A stretch of DNA of 64,000 bases, from contig JADBKH010000020.1 of the NCBI GenBank assembly GCA_014896485.1, positions 1 to 64,000 of the forward strand, in the 5' to 3' direction. Made by a program: the position numbers and the translations under genes. This DNA comes from Bacillota bacterium. GTDB taxonomy: Bacteria; Bacillota; Bacilli; Bu12. Below are positions 49,830 through 56,897 of this stretch, in pieces. Below the pieces are notes generated by a model. That model was not told the origin of the DNA and did no database searches. It saw only the letters and a program-made list of their open reading frames with translations. Each line of letters starts with the position of its first letter. Position 1 is the first letter of the stretch.

Positions 49830-50498
49830 ATGAGGAATTCCTTGGGCATGGACTACATGGCGTTGTTGCGGCTGGAAAACCGTTTGTGCATTGCGGCCGG
49901 TGAGGAAAGCTGGTTGGCGCCTGAACTGAGCCGATGGGTTGAAGCCGGGGCTCGCGTTCGGCTGTTCGCATCACCGGAGGCACCTTTTGGCACCCAAGAA
50001 GGGGTCGAATGGATCCGGCGGCCTTATCGATCGGGCGATTTGCAAGGAGCCTTTTTGGCCCTCTGCGCGCTTCCTTTGCCTCAAGCGGCCGATTTCTGTG
50101 CAGAGGCGGAAGAAGCTCATGTTTTGTTCTATGCTTCTGCGCTGACCCAGCGATCCTCGTTTATCCTGCCACGCAGGATCGAGCGAAGTCCGCTTCTGAT
50201 TGCATTGAGCACGTCGGGATTCTCTGAAGAGGTGGAGGAATTGGCGGCATCGGAGATCGCGCAGCGGATTGGTCCGGAATATGGGGAGGCAGCGGCGATC
50301 TTAGGAGAGTTGCAACCTTTGATCGAAGCGCACTTGCCCGATCGCACCTTCCGAACGCAGGTTCTTTCTTCTTTGGCGGGAGATCTGGTGGAAGCCGTGC
50401 ATGTCGGTGTGCCCGATCATGCCCGTGCGTTGGCGCGCAATACCATCTCTTCCTACGATCCTGCCCTCCAGAAAACGTGGGGAGAAGAGAGGTCGTGA
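49830..50498 (+). CDS. Siroheme synthase N-domain-like protein (precorrin-2 dehydrogenase family, SirC/CysG-N)
   Basis: 222 residues with the CysG-N layout. A Rossmann-like part MALLRLENRLCIAAGEESWLAPELSRWVEAGARVRLFASPE precedes ADFCAEAEEAHVLFYAS, FILPRRIERSPLLIALSTSGFS (the conserved P.....G.l.iAiST.G.SP segment), AQRIGPEYGEA and a helical end domain. The cofactor loop that should read GGG.VA.rK is AAGEESWLA, with no glycine triplet, so NAD-dependent precorrin-2 oxidation is doubtful. In this operon position other Firmicutes carry hemX or such a siroheme gene. ATG 49830 has GGAAGG upstream; ATG 49803 and 49848 are alternatives. TGATG overlap with hemC. Confidence 0.8.
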   Translation: MRNSLGMDYMALLRLENRLCIAAGEESWLAPELSRWVEAGARVRLFASPEAPFGTQEGVEWIRRPYRSGDLQGAFLALCALPLPQAADFCAEAEEAHVLFYASALTQRSSFILPRRIERSPLLIALSTSGFSEEVEELAASEIAQRIGPEYGEAAAILGELQPLIEAHLPDRTFRTQVLSSLAGDLVEAVHVGVPDHARALARNTISSYDPALQKTWGEERS

Positions 50499-51400
50499 TG
50501 CCCCTTCGCACGACGCCAAAAAGGATGATTCGGGTTGGTACGCGGCAGAGTGCCTTGGCGATGGCGCAGACCGCATCGGTGGTCGATGCGCTCCGTGCCG
50601 CGTGGCCGACGCTGGAGATCACGCTTGTTCCCATGATCAGTGAGGGAGATACCACAGCACGTCCTTTTGGGGAGATTGCTGGAGAAGGGCTCTTTACCAG
50701 CCGCTTGGAACAGGCCCTGCTCGACGAAACGATCGATGTGGCGGTACACAGTCTCAAGGATCTGCCCACGCAACTGGCGGGAGGCTTGACGATTTTTGCT
50801 TTTCCCCCTCGTGCCGATGCGGCCGATCTTCTCGTCGGCTTGCCGGAACGGCGGCTGGGTGCAGGCTGTCGTATCGGCACCTCAAGTCCTCGACGTGCTT
50901 CCCTGTTGCAGGCCTCCTATCCTGGGGTACAAATCCTCCCGTTGCGGGGAAATGTCGAGACAAGGCTGAAACGTCTGCAGCAAGGTGCCTGTGATGCAAC
51001 CGTGTTGGCAGCGGCAGGAATAGGGCGCCTTGGACTGGAAGTCGAAGGTGAACGACTCTCCCCACAGCATTTTATCCCAGCGGTGGGCCAAGGCATTCTG
51101 GCCATTGAAGGACGTGAAGAGAAAGCCTTGCAGGAGTTGTTTGCCCCGTTGGACGATAAACCTACCCGCCGTGCTGCCCTAGCCGAGCGCGCTTTCCTTC
51201 GGCGAATGGGTGGAGGCTGCAAGACCCCTATGGGGGCGTATGCGCGGCAAGCTGGCGATGGATTGACGCTCGATGCATTTGTGGCTGAAGAAGACGGGTC
51301 TCAGCTGATACGGATCAGGCAAAGCGGAATCGGCGAACCAGCGGAACTTGGCAGACAGGCTGCCGAACACTTGCTGAAAAAACGTGATGGCAATGCTTAG
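50498..51400 (+). CDS. hemC: Porphobilinogen deaminase (hydroxymethylbilane synthase) HemC
   Basis: A 300-residue enzyme that polymerises four porphobilinogens. RVGTRQSALAMAQT at the N-terminus, HSLKDLPTQ near residue 80 (catalytic Asp), GTSSPRRASLL near 125, LRGNVETRLKRL near 145, and Cys241 in MGGGCKTPMGAYA, which carries the dipyrromethane cofactor. All key residues are present. ATG 50498 overlaps the stop of the preceding gene by one base (TGATG), indicating translational coupling. Confidence 0.95.
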   Translation: MPLRTTPKRMIRVGTRQSALAMAQTASVVDALRAAWPTLEITLVPMISEGDTTARPFGEIAGEGLFTSRLEQALLDETIDVAVHSLKDLPTQLAGGLTIFAFPPRADAADLLVGLPERRLGAGCRIGTSSPRRASLLQASYPGVQILPLRGNVETRLKRLQQGACDATVLAAAGIGRLGLEVEGERLSPQHFIPAVGQGILAIEGREEKALQELFAPLDDKPTRRAALAERAFLRRMGGGCKTPMGAYARQAGDGLTLDAFVAEEDGSQLIRIRQSGIGEPAELGRQAAEHLLKKRDGNA

Positions 51401-52535
51401 GTCGAAAGTGATCGTCATCGGCGTGTCTTCGGATGCATTCGCCCTTTCCCTCTATGCTTCGGGTCTACTGCGGAAAGCCGATCTCGTTTTTTGGGATGTA
51501 CGCCTTTCAACGACCCCTCTCTCTTGGACACCGCCTTCCTGTGACGTGTCTGTTGTCACCGCCGGTGACCAGATCGAAAAAATGTCAGAAGCCGTTCAGA
51601 GGTCCATAGGGGAAAAGAAGTTGGTGATTTGGCTGACCCCAGCTAAACAGCAGCAGGTGGTTGCGGCGCAACTGCGTCAAGAAGCGCAACGACATGCAAC
51701 GGCATTTGAATGGGTCCCTGTTTCTGCATGGCCAGTGGCATCTACGCAACCGCCCGGTCCTTTGGCGGGGAAATGCATCCTGATCACACGTCCCGCACAT
51801 CAGGCGGAAGGATTGGCGCATGCCGTTTACCAATACGGTGGAAGGGCGGAGATTCTGCCTGCCATTCGTTTGGAACCCCCCCAACAATGGATACCGGTGG
51901 ATCGTGCCCTCGGTCAGCTTCAGATGTATGATTGGGCGATCTTTACCAGCGCGAATGGGGTGACTGGTTTTTTCCAGCGGTTGGTGGAGATCGGCGGGGA
52001 TCTGCGTCAATTGCGTGCCCATCTGGCTGCGATTGGTCGTGCAACTGCGGAACAGCTGCGGAAGTATGGGCTACAGGTCGATCTCATTCCCGATACTTTT
52101 GTGGCTGAAGCGTTGGCCGAGAAAGTCACCGCGCAAATCAAAGGTGGCGAAAGGGTGCTCTTGCCTCGGGCGGCTCAGACCCGGCCAGTACTTGTCGAAC
52201 GACTGCGGGCAGCGGGAGCAACGGTCGATGAAGTGGCGGTTTACCGTACCTTGCCAGAGAAACGGTTTGCCCAGCCTTTGCAGCGTCTGCTGCAGGCAGA
52301 AGATCCGCTATGGATCACGTTTACCTCTTCTTCGACAGTCGACGGTGTGGTTGCGGCATTGGGTGAGCAAGCACCGGCGCTTTTGGCCCGACATGCGTGT
52401 GCCTGTATCGGTACGATTACGGCCCAGCACCTCCAAGCGTTGGGGATTGCACCGACTGTGGTGGCTCAAGAAGCGACTGCCGACGCGCTGCTGGAGGCCA
52501 TTTGTAGGGCGGTAAGGGAGGAGAAAAGCAGGTGA
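51387..52535 (+). CDS. hemD: Uroporphyrinogen-III synthase HemD with a shrunken N-terminal SUMT-like remnant
   Basis: A 382-residue protein. Residues ~130-382 are the HemD fold: GKCILITRPAHQAEGLAHAVYQYGG, FTSANGVTGFF near 200, RAAQTRPVLVERLRAAGATV near 260, and WITFTSSSTVDGV near 310. Residues 1-~125 resemble the start of uroporphyrinogen-III methyltransferase (KVIVIGVSSDAFALSLYASGLLRKADLVFWD against VYLVGAGPGDPxLLTLKGLRLLQxADVVVYD). The GAGPGDP cofactor loop is lost, and the domain is about half of the normal ~240 residues. SUMT-HemD fusions are known in Firmicutes, so this looks like a degenerated fusion that keeps only synthase activity. It overlaps the hemC end by 14 bases. Confidence 0.87.
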   Translation: MAMLRSKVIVIGVSSDAFALSLYASGLLRKADLVFWDVRLSTTPLSWTPPSCDVSVVTAGDQIEKMSEAVQRSIGEKKLVIWLTPAKQQQVVAAQLRQEAQRHATAFEWVPVSAWPVASTQPPGPLAGKCILITRPAHQAEGLAHAVYQYGGRAEILPAIRLEPPQQWIPVDRALGQLQMYDWAIFTSANGVTGFFQRLVEIGGDLRQLRAHLAAIGRATAEQLRKYGLQVDLIPDTFVAEALAEKVTAQIKGGERVLLPRAAQTRPVLVERLRAAGATVDEVAVYRTLPEKRFAQPLQRLLQAEDPLWITFTSSSTVDGVVAALGEQAPALLARHACACIGTITAQHLQALGIAPTVVAQEATADALLEAICRAVREEKSR

Positions 52536-53518
52536 GTACAGAGTGGGTGCGCAACCGGCGTTTGCGCCAGACCCCGTCGATGCGCCGTTTGGTACGAGAG
52601 GTGCGCCTCTCACGGGAACAGTTGATCTACCCGCTTTTTGTTGTGCCAGGAGCAAAGGTGCGCGATCCGATTCCTTCGATGCCCGGCATTGATCATTTTT
52701 CTTGTGACACAGTGCTCGAAGAAGTTCGGGAAATCGTCGATTTGGGATTGCAGGCAGTGCTCGTTTTTGGCGAGCCCGAAGTAAAAGATGCGGAGGGAAG
52801 TGCCGCTTGGTCTGCAGATGCCCCGGTGCAGCGGGCCGTTTCGGCGATTAAGGAACACTTTCCCGATCTGGTGGTCATCACCGATGTCTGTCTCTGTGCG
52901 TACACCCTTTCCGGACATTGCGGAGTGGTCGAGGGCGAGCGTATCCTTAACGATCCCACTTTGCCACTCTTGGCCCAGACAGCTCTTTCCCACGTTCGCG
53001 CCGGTGCGGATATTGTGGCCCCGTCGGATATGATGGATGGTCATGTGGCTGCTATCCGTGCCGCACTCGATGATGCCGGTTTTTCGCAGACGCCCATATT
53101 GGGCTATTCAGCAAAGTATGCCAGTGCCTTCTATGGTCCTTTTCGAGAAGCAGAAGATTCCACTCCCGCTTTTGGAGATCGGCGCAGCTACCAGATGGAT
53201 CCGGGCAACCTCCGCGAAGCCTTGAGAGAAGTGCAGGCCGATATCGACGAAGGTGCAGACATGGTGATGGTCAAACCTGCATTGGCCTATCTCGATGTGG
53301 TGCGCGCTGTATCCGAAAAGACGACAGTTCCGGTAGTTGCCTACAATGTTTCTGGCGAATATGCCATGATCAAAGCGGCAGCTGCCCAAGGGTGGATCGA
53401 TGAGCGTCAGTCTGTTTGCGAGGTGCTGACGGCCGTGATACGGGCCGGTGCGCAAGCGATCATCAGCTATCACGCGAAAGATGTGGCCCGTTGGATGGAC
53501 GCTGGCCAATGGGAATGA
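52532..53518 (+). CDS. hemB: Delta-aminolevulinic acid dehydratase (porphobilinogen synthase) HemB
   Basis: A 328-residue TIM-barrel enzyme condensing two 5-aminolevulinates. The zinc site is DVCLCAYTLSGHC near residues 118-130 (three Cys, so a Zn-type enzyme). The active-site lysines are in GYSAKYAS near 195 and Lys248 in MVMVKPALAY. GTG 52532 overlaps the hemD stop by four bases. It is the last gene of the heme operon. In many Bacilli hemL follows; here a 42-bp palindrome and a convergent pair follow, so hemL must lie elsewhere. Confidence 0.95.
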   Translation: MSTEWVRNRRLRQTPSMRRLVREVRLSREQLIYPLFVVPGAKVRDPIPSMPGIDHFSCDTVLEEVREIVDLGLQAVLVFGEPEVKDAEGSAAWSADAPVQRAVSAIKEHFPDLVVITDVCLCAYTLSGHCGVVEGERILNDPTLPLLAQTALSHVRAGADIVAPSDMMDGHVAAIRAALDDAGFSQTPILGYSAKYASAFYGPFREAEDSTPAFGDRRSYQMDPGNLREALREVQADIDEGADMVMVKPALAYLDVVRAVSEKTTVPVVAYNVSGEYAMIKAAAAQGWIDERQSVCEVLTAVIRAGAQAIISYHAKDVARWMDAGQWE

Positions 53519-53533
53519 CTTATGGAAATGAAG

Positions 53534-53575
53534 GTGTACGACGCCTGATAGGATATCCTATCAGGCGTCGTACAC
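53534..53575. repeat. Perfect 42-bp palindrome between hemB and a convergent gene, likely bidirectional terminator
   Basis: The 21 bases 53534-53554 (starting GTGTACGACGCC) are exactly the reverse complement of 53555-53575, with no spacer. Extruded or transcribed, this gives a hairpin of up to 19-20 bp. It lies 15 bases after the hemB stop and 32 bases from the stop of the convergent SCP2 gene. There is no T-run on either side. Termination from both directions is the simple reading. Confidence 0.7.
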
Positions 53576-53607
53576 AGGAGCGATCTGTTCAACGATGAGA
53601 TACGGAC

Positions 53608-54081
53608 TCAGGCAGCTGCTTTACTTGGAAAGCTCATCTCTGTCTGCTGAATTCCCGCCCGCAACCACTCTACAAAGAAGTAGATGATGCGGAAAAAGGC
53701 ATCGATATCTCCCTTGGTCAGCAGAAAGTTGCGGTACATGACCGCTTGGGTCACGTCCATGCTTCCTTCCTTGCAACGTTTCCAACCGGTGACATCGGTT
53801 TGCAAAATGAAGGGTGCCGCACTGGCCTCCTCGCGAGAGCAGAGATGTGCTTCGGTTACCTTTCCTTGTTCGAAGTTGAGCAAAGCATACTTGGGCTCCA
53901 TCAAACCGTGTGCTTCATCGGCTTTCAGCACCATCGCCATGGGTGCACTGAAGGATTGGCCCATCTTGTCGACAATTTCCCAGTAATCGAGCGTCTTTGC
54001 TTTTTTCAAAGATTCAGGTGCTCCGGCATTGGCATTGGTTACGAACTCCTGAAGCCATTCGTCGCTAAAAAGTTCTGCCAC
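53608..54081 (-). CDS. SCP2 sterol-carrier-domain protein
   Basis: A 157-residue single-domain SCP2-like protein: VAELFSDEWLQEFVTNAN, then a hydrophobic ligand pocket region (PKYALLNFEQGKVTEAHLC; PFILQTDVTGWKRCKEGSMDVTQAVMYRNFLLTKGDIDAFFRI). The D/W-x-x-x...G-x-M/D ordering is that of SCP2 domains that bind fatty acids, acyl-CoAs or sterols. GTG 54081 is chosen with AAAGGAG eight bases upstream; the open frame to 54132 overlaps the neighbouring gene. It follows the R2-like oxidase gene by 47 bases on the same strand, which suggests that it supplies or carries the lipid ligand. Confidence 0.75.
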   Translation of the reverse strand: MAELFSDEWLQEFVTNANAGAPESLKKAKTLDYWEIVDKMGQSFSAPMAMVLKADEAHGLMEPKYALLNFEQGKVTEAHLCSREEASAAPFILQTDVTGWKRCKEGSMDVTQAVMYRNFLLTKGDIDAFFRIIYFFVEWLRAGIQQTEMSFPSKAAA

Positions 54082-54128
54082 GGTTTCTCTCCTTTCACTT
54101 GGGATCGCGCTCAGCGAGTGAGACGCGA

Positions 54129-55094
54129 TCATCCCCCGGCCAATGCCTCTGCCCGGACATTTTTGGCCATCGCCTCGAGATCGGGCGGCAAGCTGACGCC
54201 TACCGCGCGCAACTTGCGGTTGAGCTGATCCATAAAGATGTTTTTGATATCTTCAGCCGTATAGCCGATGGGATCATAGAAGACTGGTGTGCTGGCCACC
54301 GAGCTGACGCTCAGGACGGTGCGCAAGGATTCGTGGATATCAGCGACCAGGCTGGGATCTTGCTGCAACATGCGGTGCATGACGGAAGTGCCGAACTGCA
54401 CATGCCTGGATTCGTCCCGGGTTGTGGCGTTGAATCCTGTGTAATATCCGGGCAATACATTGCGACTACGGCAAAAGTTCAAGGTCGTCTTCATCACGGA
54501 AAGGGCCAGGACGCCTTCAATCCACAGATGGTAAGTGGTCAGAAAGCGCATGAAGAGGTGCTTGTCATCCAGCCTGTCGAGCAAGCGATCGGCCAAATAC
54601 GCCAAGTATCCGAATGAGCCGACGAATGTCTCGGTGATGTGTTCGTACGATGCATCCAGCATACCCCGAATGTCTGGTGCCTGGTAACCGACCACTTCTC
54701 TGTAAAAGTGGTCAAAGAAGATGGTGTGCCGTGCTTCATCTTCCAACTGGCTGGTCAGAAAGATCTTGTCCTCTTCCGAGTCGCTGGCCAACAGTTCGGG
54801 ACTGAGATCGGCTTCGACTTGTCGTTCTCCGTGATGAAAACCGGTGGCAATCGCAAGGAATGCTTCCTTTTCTTCCGGCGAAATCTTGGTCTGCCAATCG
54901 ATTTTGTCTTGGGTGAAATCCAAGTCATAGACGTTCCAACGCTGTACGGAGTATTTCTTGTAGAGATCAAGGGATGTGGGCCACTGTGTGATTCCTTCGT
55001 GGACATATTCAATGACATCATTGATGTCAATGTCGCGCAACTGACGCAAGTCGGCGCGCTCGATGGCCTGTTCGTGTTTGAGATCGATCGCCAT
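54129..55094 (-). CDS. R2-like ligand-binding oxidase (R2lox), Mn/Fe-type ferritin-superfamily protein
   Basis: A 321-residue four-helix-bundle dimetal oxidase. Metal ligands and crosslink residues line up with R2lox: Glu90 and Val93 in GERQVEADL, Glu120-x-x-His123 in EDEARH, Tyr188 five residues before Glu193 in YHLWIE, and Glu228-x-x-His231 in DESRH. The spacings Glu-3-Val, Tyr-5-Glu and Glu-35-Glu match characterised R2lox, where Val and Tyr become covalently linked and a fatty acid is bound at the Mn/Fe site. The radical-transfer C-terminal tail of true ribonucleotide reductase R2 is not seen, and no nrdE/nrdA is near. The physiological reaction of R2lox is not established. First gene of a two-gene unit with the SCP2 protein. 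Confidence 0.82.
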   Translation of the reverse strand: MAIDLKHEQAIERADLRQLRDIDINDVIEYVHEGITQWPTSLDLYKKYSVQRWNVYDLDFTQDKIDWQTKISPEEKEAFLAIATGFHHGERQVEADLSPELLASDSEEDKIFLTSQLEDEARHTIFFDHFYREVVGYQAPDIRGMLDASYEHITETFVGSFGYLAYLADRLLDRLDDKHLFMRFLTTYHLWIEGVLALSVMKTTLNFCRSRNVLPGYYTGFNATTRDESRHVQFGTSVMHRMLQQDPSLVADIHESLRTVLSVSSVASTPVFYDPIGYTAEDIKNIFMDQLNRKLRAVGVSLPPDLEAMAKNVRAEALAGG

Positions 55095-55135
55095 TCTGTA
55101 CTACACCTCCATATTACTTTCAAAGATACTGATAA

Positions 55136-55165
55136 ATAATACGCATAGGTATCTTGTGATGTCAA
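55136..55165 (-). promoter_or_regulatory. Promoter of the R2lox-SCP2 unit with flanking inverted repeat
   Basis: On the minus strand TTGACA (55165-55160), 18 bases, TATTAT (55141-55136). The heptamers AAGATAC (about 55123-55129) and GTATCTT (about 55149-55155) form an inverted repeat that brackets the -10, a likely repressor site. The intergenic region 55095-55396 has no coding potential. Confidence 0.55.
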
Positions 55166-55254
55166 GAGAGGAAAAATGAGAAAACAAGGAGAAGAGGGAG
55201 CTAGATAGGCTTGGTGGGTGAAAATACACGAAAAGTGGAGCAAAGAAAACGTAG

Positions 55255-55283
55255 TTTGCGCCGCATCCTTATAATGGTATACT
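55255..55283 (+). promoter_or_regulatory. Probable promoter of the ROK regulator gene
   Basis: TTTGCG (55255-55260), 17 bases, TATACT (55278-55283). A perfect TATAAT at 55270-55275 is an alternative -10 but has no matching -35. The promoter lies ~115 bases before the ATG. Confidence 0.4.
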
Positions 55284-55396
55284 AAGAACGTTGGACAAAA
55301 GGGGTACACATCCAATCTTGCGATTGAATGGCGCTTGGAAGCACGCAAGAAACCGCAAGAATGCTTTTGAGATGAATCGATTGAGGAGGCAACGGA

Positions 55397-56560
55397 ATGA
55401 GTGTTGACCGGCAAATGTTGACGGGCAGCTTTCGACTGATGAAGAAGCTGAACAAAACCGTCATTTTGAATATTATCCGCAACCAGGGGCCCATCTCAAG
55501 GGCAGACATCGCGAAAATCACGGGACTTACGCCTCCTACGGTGACGAACATTGTTGGAGAGCTGCTCGATACAGGTATTGTGGAAGAGGGGGAGCTGGGA
55601 AAGTCCAGTGGTGGACGCAAGCCCATTCTGCTCCAGATCAATGCGAGGGCCAGCTTTGTGATCGGTGCTGCGGCCCTCACCGATCGTACGGTGCTCGCGC
55701 TGTGTGATCTGGATGCCAATATCGTCGAACAACGGGAGTTGCCCCCACTTCCCTCTACCAATGAGGCGTTTGTAAGCACCCTTTCTGATTCCGTCAAGCA
55801 GCTGATGCAGGAAGCTCACGTAGATGAAGACAAGGTACTTTATCTCGCATTGGGTATTCACGGCCGGATGGACATTCGTCGCGGTGTGCTCGAGTCGGTT
55901 CCTGCTTTTCAGTTGGAGAATCTAGAAATTCGCGATCTGCTGCAGGATCGTCTCCGCATTCCCATGGTGCTCGATGAGTTGGTTCGTGCAGAGACGTTGG
56001 GAGAAGCATGGTATGGTGCAGGCAGAAACTTGACCCATTTTTTGTATTTCAGCCTCGAAGAGGAGCCTGGGATGGGCATGGTCGTCGAGGGTCAGGTACA
56101 AGCTGGCGCGGCCGATGCTGCGGGAGAACTGGCCCATGCCCGCGTCGCGTCCGCGGAAGAACGGTGTCCGGAGGGACATGATCACTGCCTCAGCGGGTTG
56201 CTTTCGGCAGATGGGTTGCGTGCGGCATTAGGTTTGGACGGAAAGGCGACATTGGATGAAGTTGCAACACGTTTAGAGTCTTCTGAAGCGGATGATCTTC
56301 GTGGACGAGCTGCCTTGCTGTTGGGGCAGGTCATCGGTATGTTCGTCAATGCGCTCAATCCAGAACGGGTCATTATCGGAGGGGCACTGGCCCGATCCCA
56401 TTTTGTCCGCCAAGTCGCCGAACAGGCAAACGCCTTGTTCAACGAGGCCAATGCAGGGCGCTGTGAGGTTGTCGCAGCAGAGCTGGGGGAGAACATTGCT
56501 CCCATCGGTGCTGCAACTCTGGCCTTGCGGCAGCTTTTTGGCGCACCTCGCCTTGTTTAG
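55397..56560 (+). CDS. ROK-family transcriptional regulator (NagC/XylR-like)
   Basis: A 387-residue protein. Residues ~15-75 are a winged helix (KTVILNIIRNQGPISRADIAKITGLTPPTVTNIVGELLDTGIV). The rest is the sugar-kinase-like ROK domain: ALGIHGRMDIRRG, DELVRAETLGEAWYG, LEEEPGMGMVVEGQVQAGA, AGELAH, and NPERVIIGGALARS. The ROK zinc loop is altered: CxCGxxGCLE appears as RCPEGHDHCLSG, and the catalytic-type DND region is DEL, so it is a regulator rather than a kinase. GGAGGC lies 6-11 bases before ATG 55397. It may act on the divergent R2lox unit or a distant sugar operon. Confidence 0.88.
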   Translation: MSVDRQMLTGSFRLMKKLNKTVILNIIRNQGPISRADIAKITGLTPPTVTNIVGELLDTGIVEEGELGKSSGGRKPILLQINARASFVIGAAALTDRTVLALCDLDANIVEQRELPPLPSTNEAFVSTLSDSVKQLMQEAHVDEDKVLYLALGIHGRMDIRRGVLESVPAFQLENLEIRDLLQDRLRIPMVLDELVRAETLGEAWYGAGRNLTHFLYFSLEEEPGMGMVVEGQVQAGAADAAGELAHARVASAEERCPEGHDHCLSGLLSADGLRAALGLDGKATLDEVATRLESSEADDLRGRAALLLGQVIGMFVNALNPERVIIGGALARSHFVRQVAEQANALFNEANAGRCEVVAAELGENIAPIGAATLALRQLFGAPRLV

Positions 56561-56619
56561 CTTCAATCGTTGAACCGTCTGGAAGCATCCGATAGAATAA
56601 GCAGCAAATCGATCAGTGC

Positions 56620-56828
56620 ATGGTTGCCTGCAGAGGAGTAGGCTACGCAGAGACACTTCAGAGAGGGTCCGTCGGTGGAAAGGATCCGTGTCTAGTAGCT
56701 GAACGTCGCTGCAAGAGAGGCAATCCGTTTTCCGCGTTATGGAAAAGAGCCCGGAGTAAGATACTTACGGGGAAACAAGGTGGTACCACGAGCCGCTTCG
56801 TCCTTGGACGGAGCGGCTCGTGTGCGCC
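56620..56828 (+). promoter_or_regulatory. T-box riboswitch controlling valS, specifier GUC (valine)
   Basis: The conserved T-box sequence AAGGTGGTACCACG is at 56777-56790 and overlaps the 5' arm of a terminator hairpin whose arms are CGAGCCGC (56789-56796) and GCGGCTCG (56813-56820). The stem I apical motif GGTGGAAA is at 56674-56681 after AGAGAG. The specifier loop, closed by GCAG/CTGC, offers GTC at 56705-56707, a valine codon, matching the downstream valyl-tRNA synthetase. Uncharged tRNA-Val should stabilise the antiterminator and allow valS expression. The 337-base gap 56561-56897 is otherwise non-coding. Confidence 0.9.
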
Positions 56829-56897
56829 TTTGCCTCAACCAGGGAGAGACGAAGTGCAACATGGGCACTGGAGCGAACGCAGCTGGAGGGGACGTAG

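Noticed and set aside
53534..53575. Palindrome as a transposon end or attachment site
   Set aside because: There is no transposase, no flanking target duplication and no integrase gene nearby. Its place between convergent genes fits termination better.
54129..55094. Class Ib/Ic ribonucleotide reductase small subunit
   Set aside because: The Glu-Val and Tyr-Glu spacing fits R2lox, the protein lacks the R2 C-terminal tail, and no large subunit is nearby.
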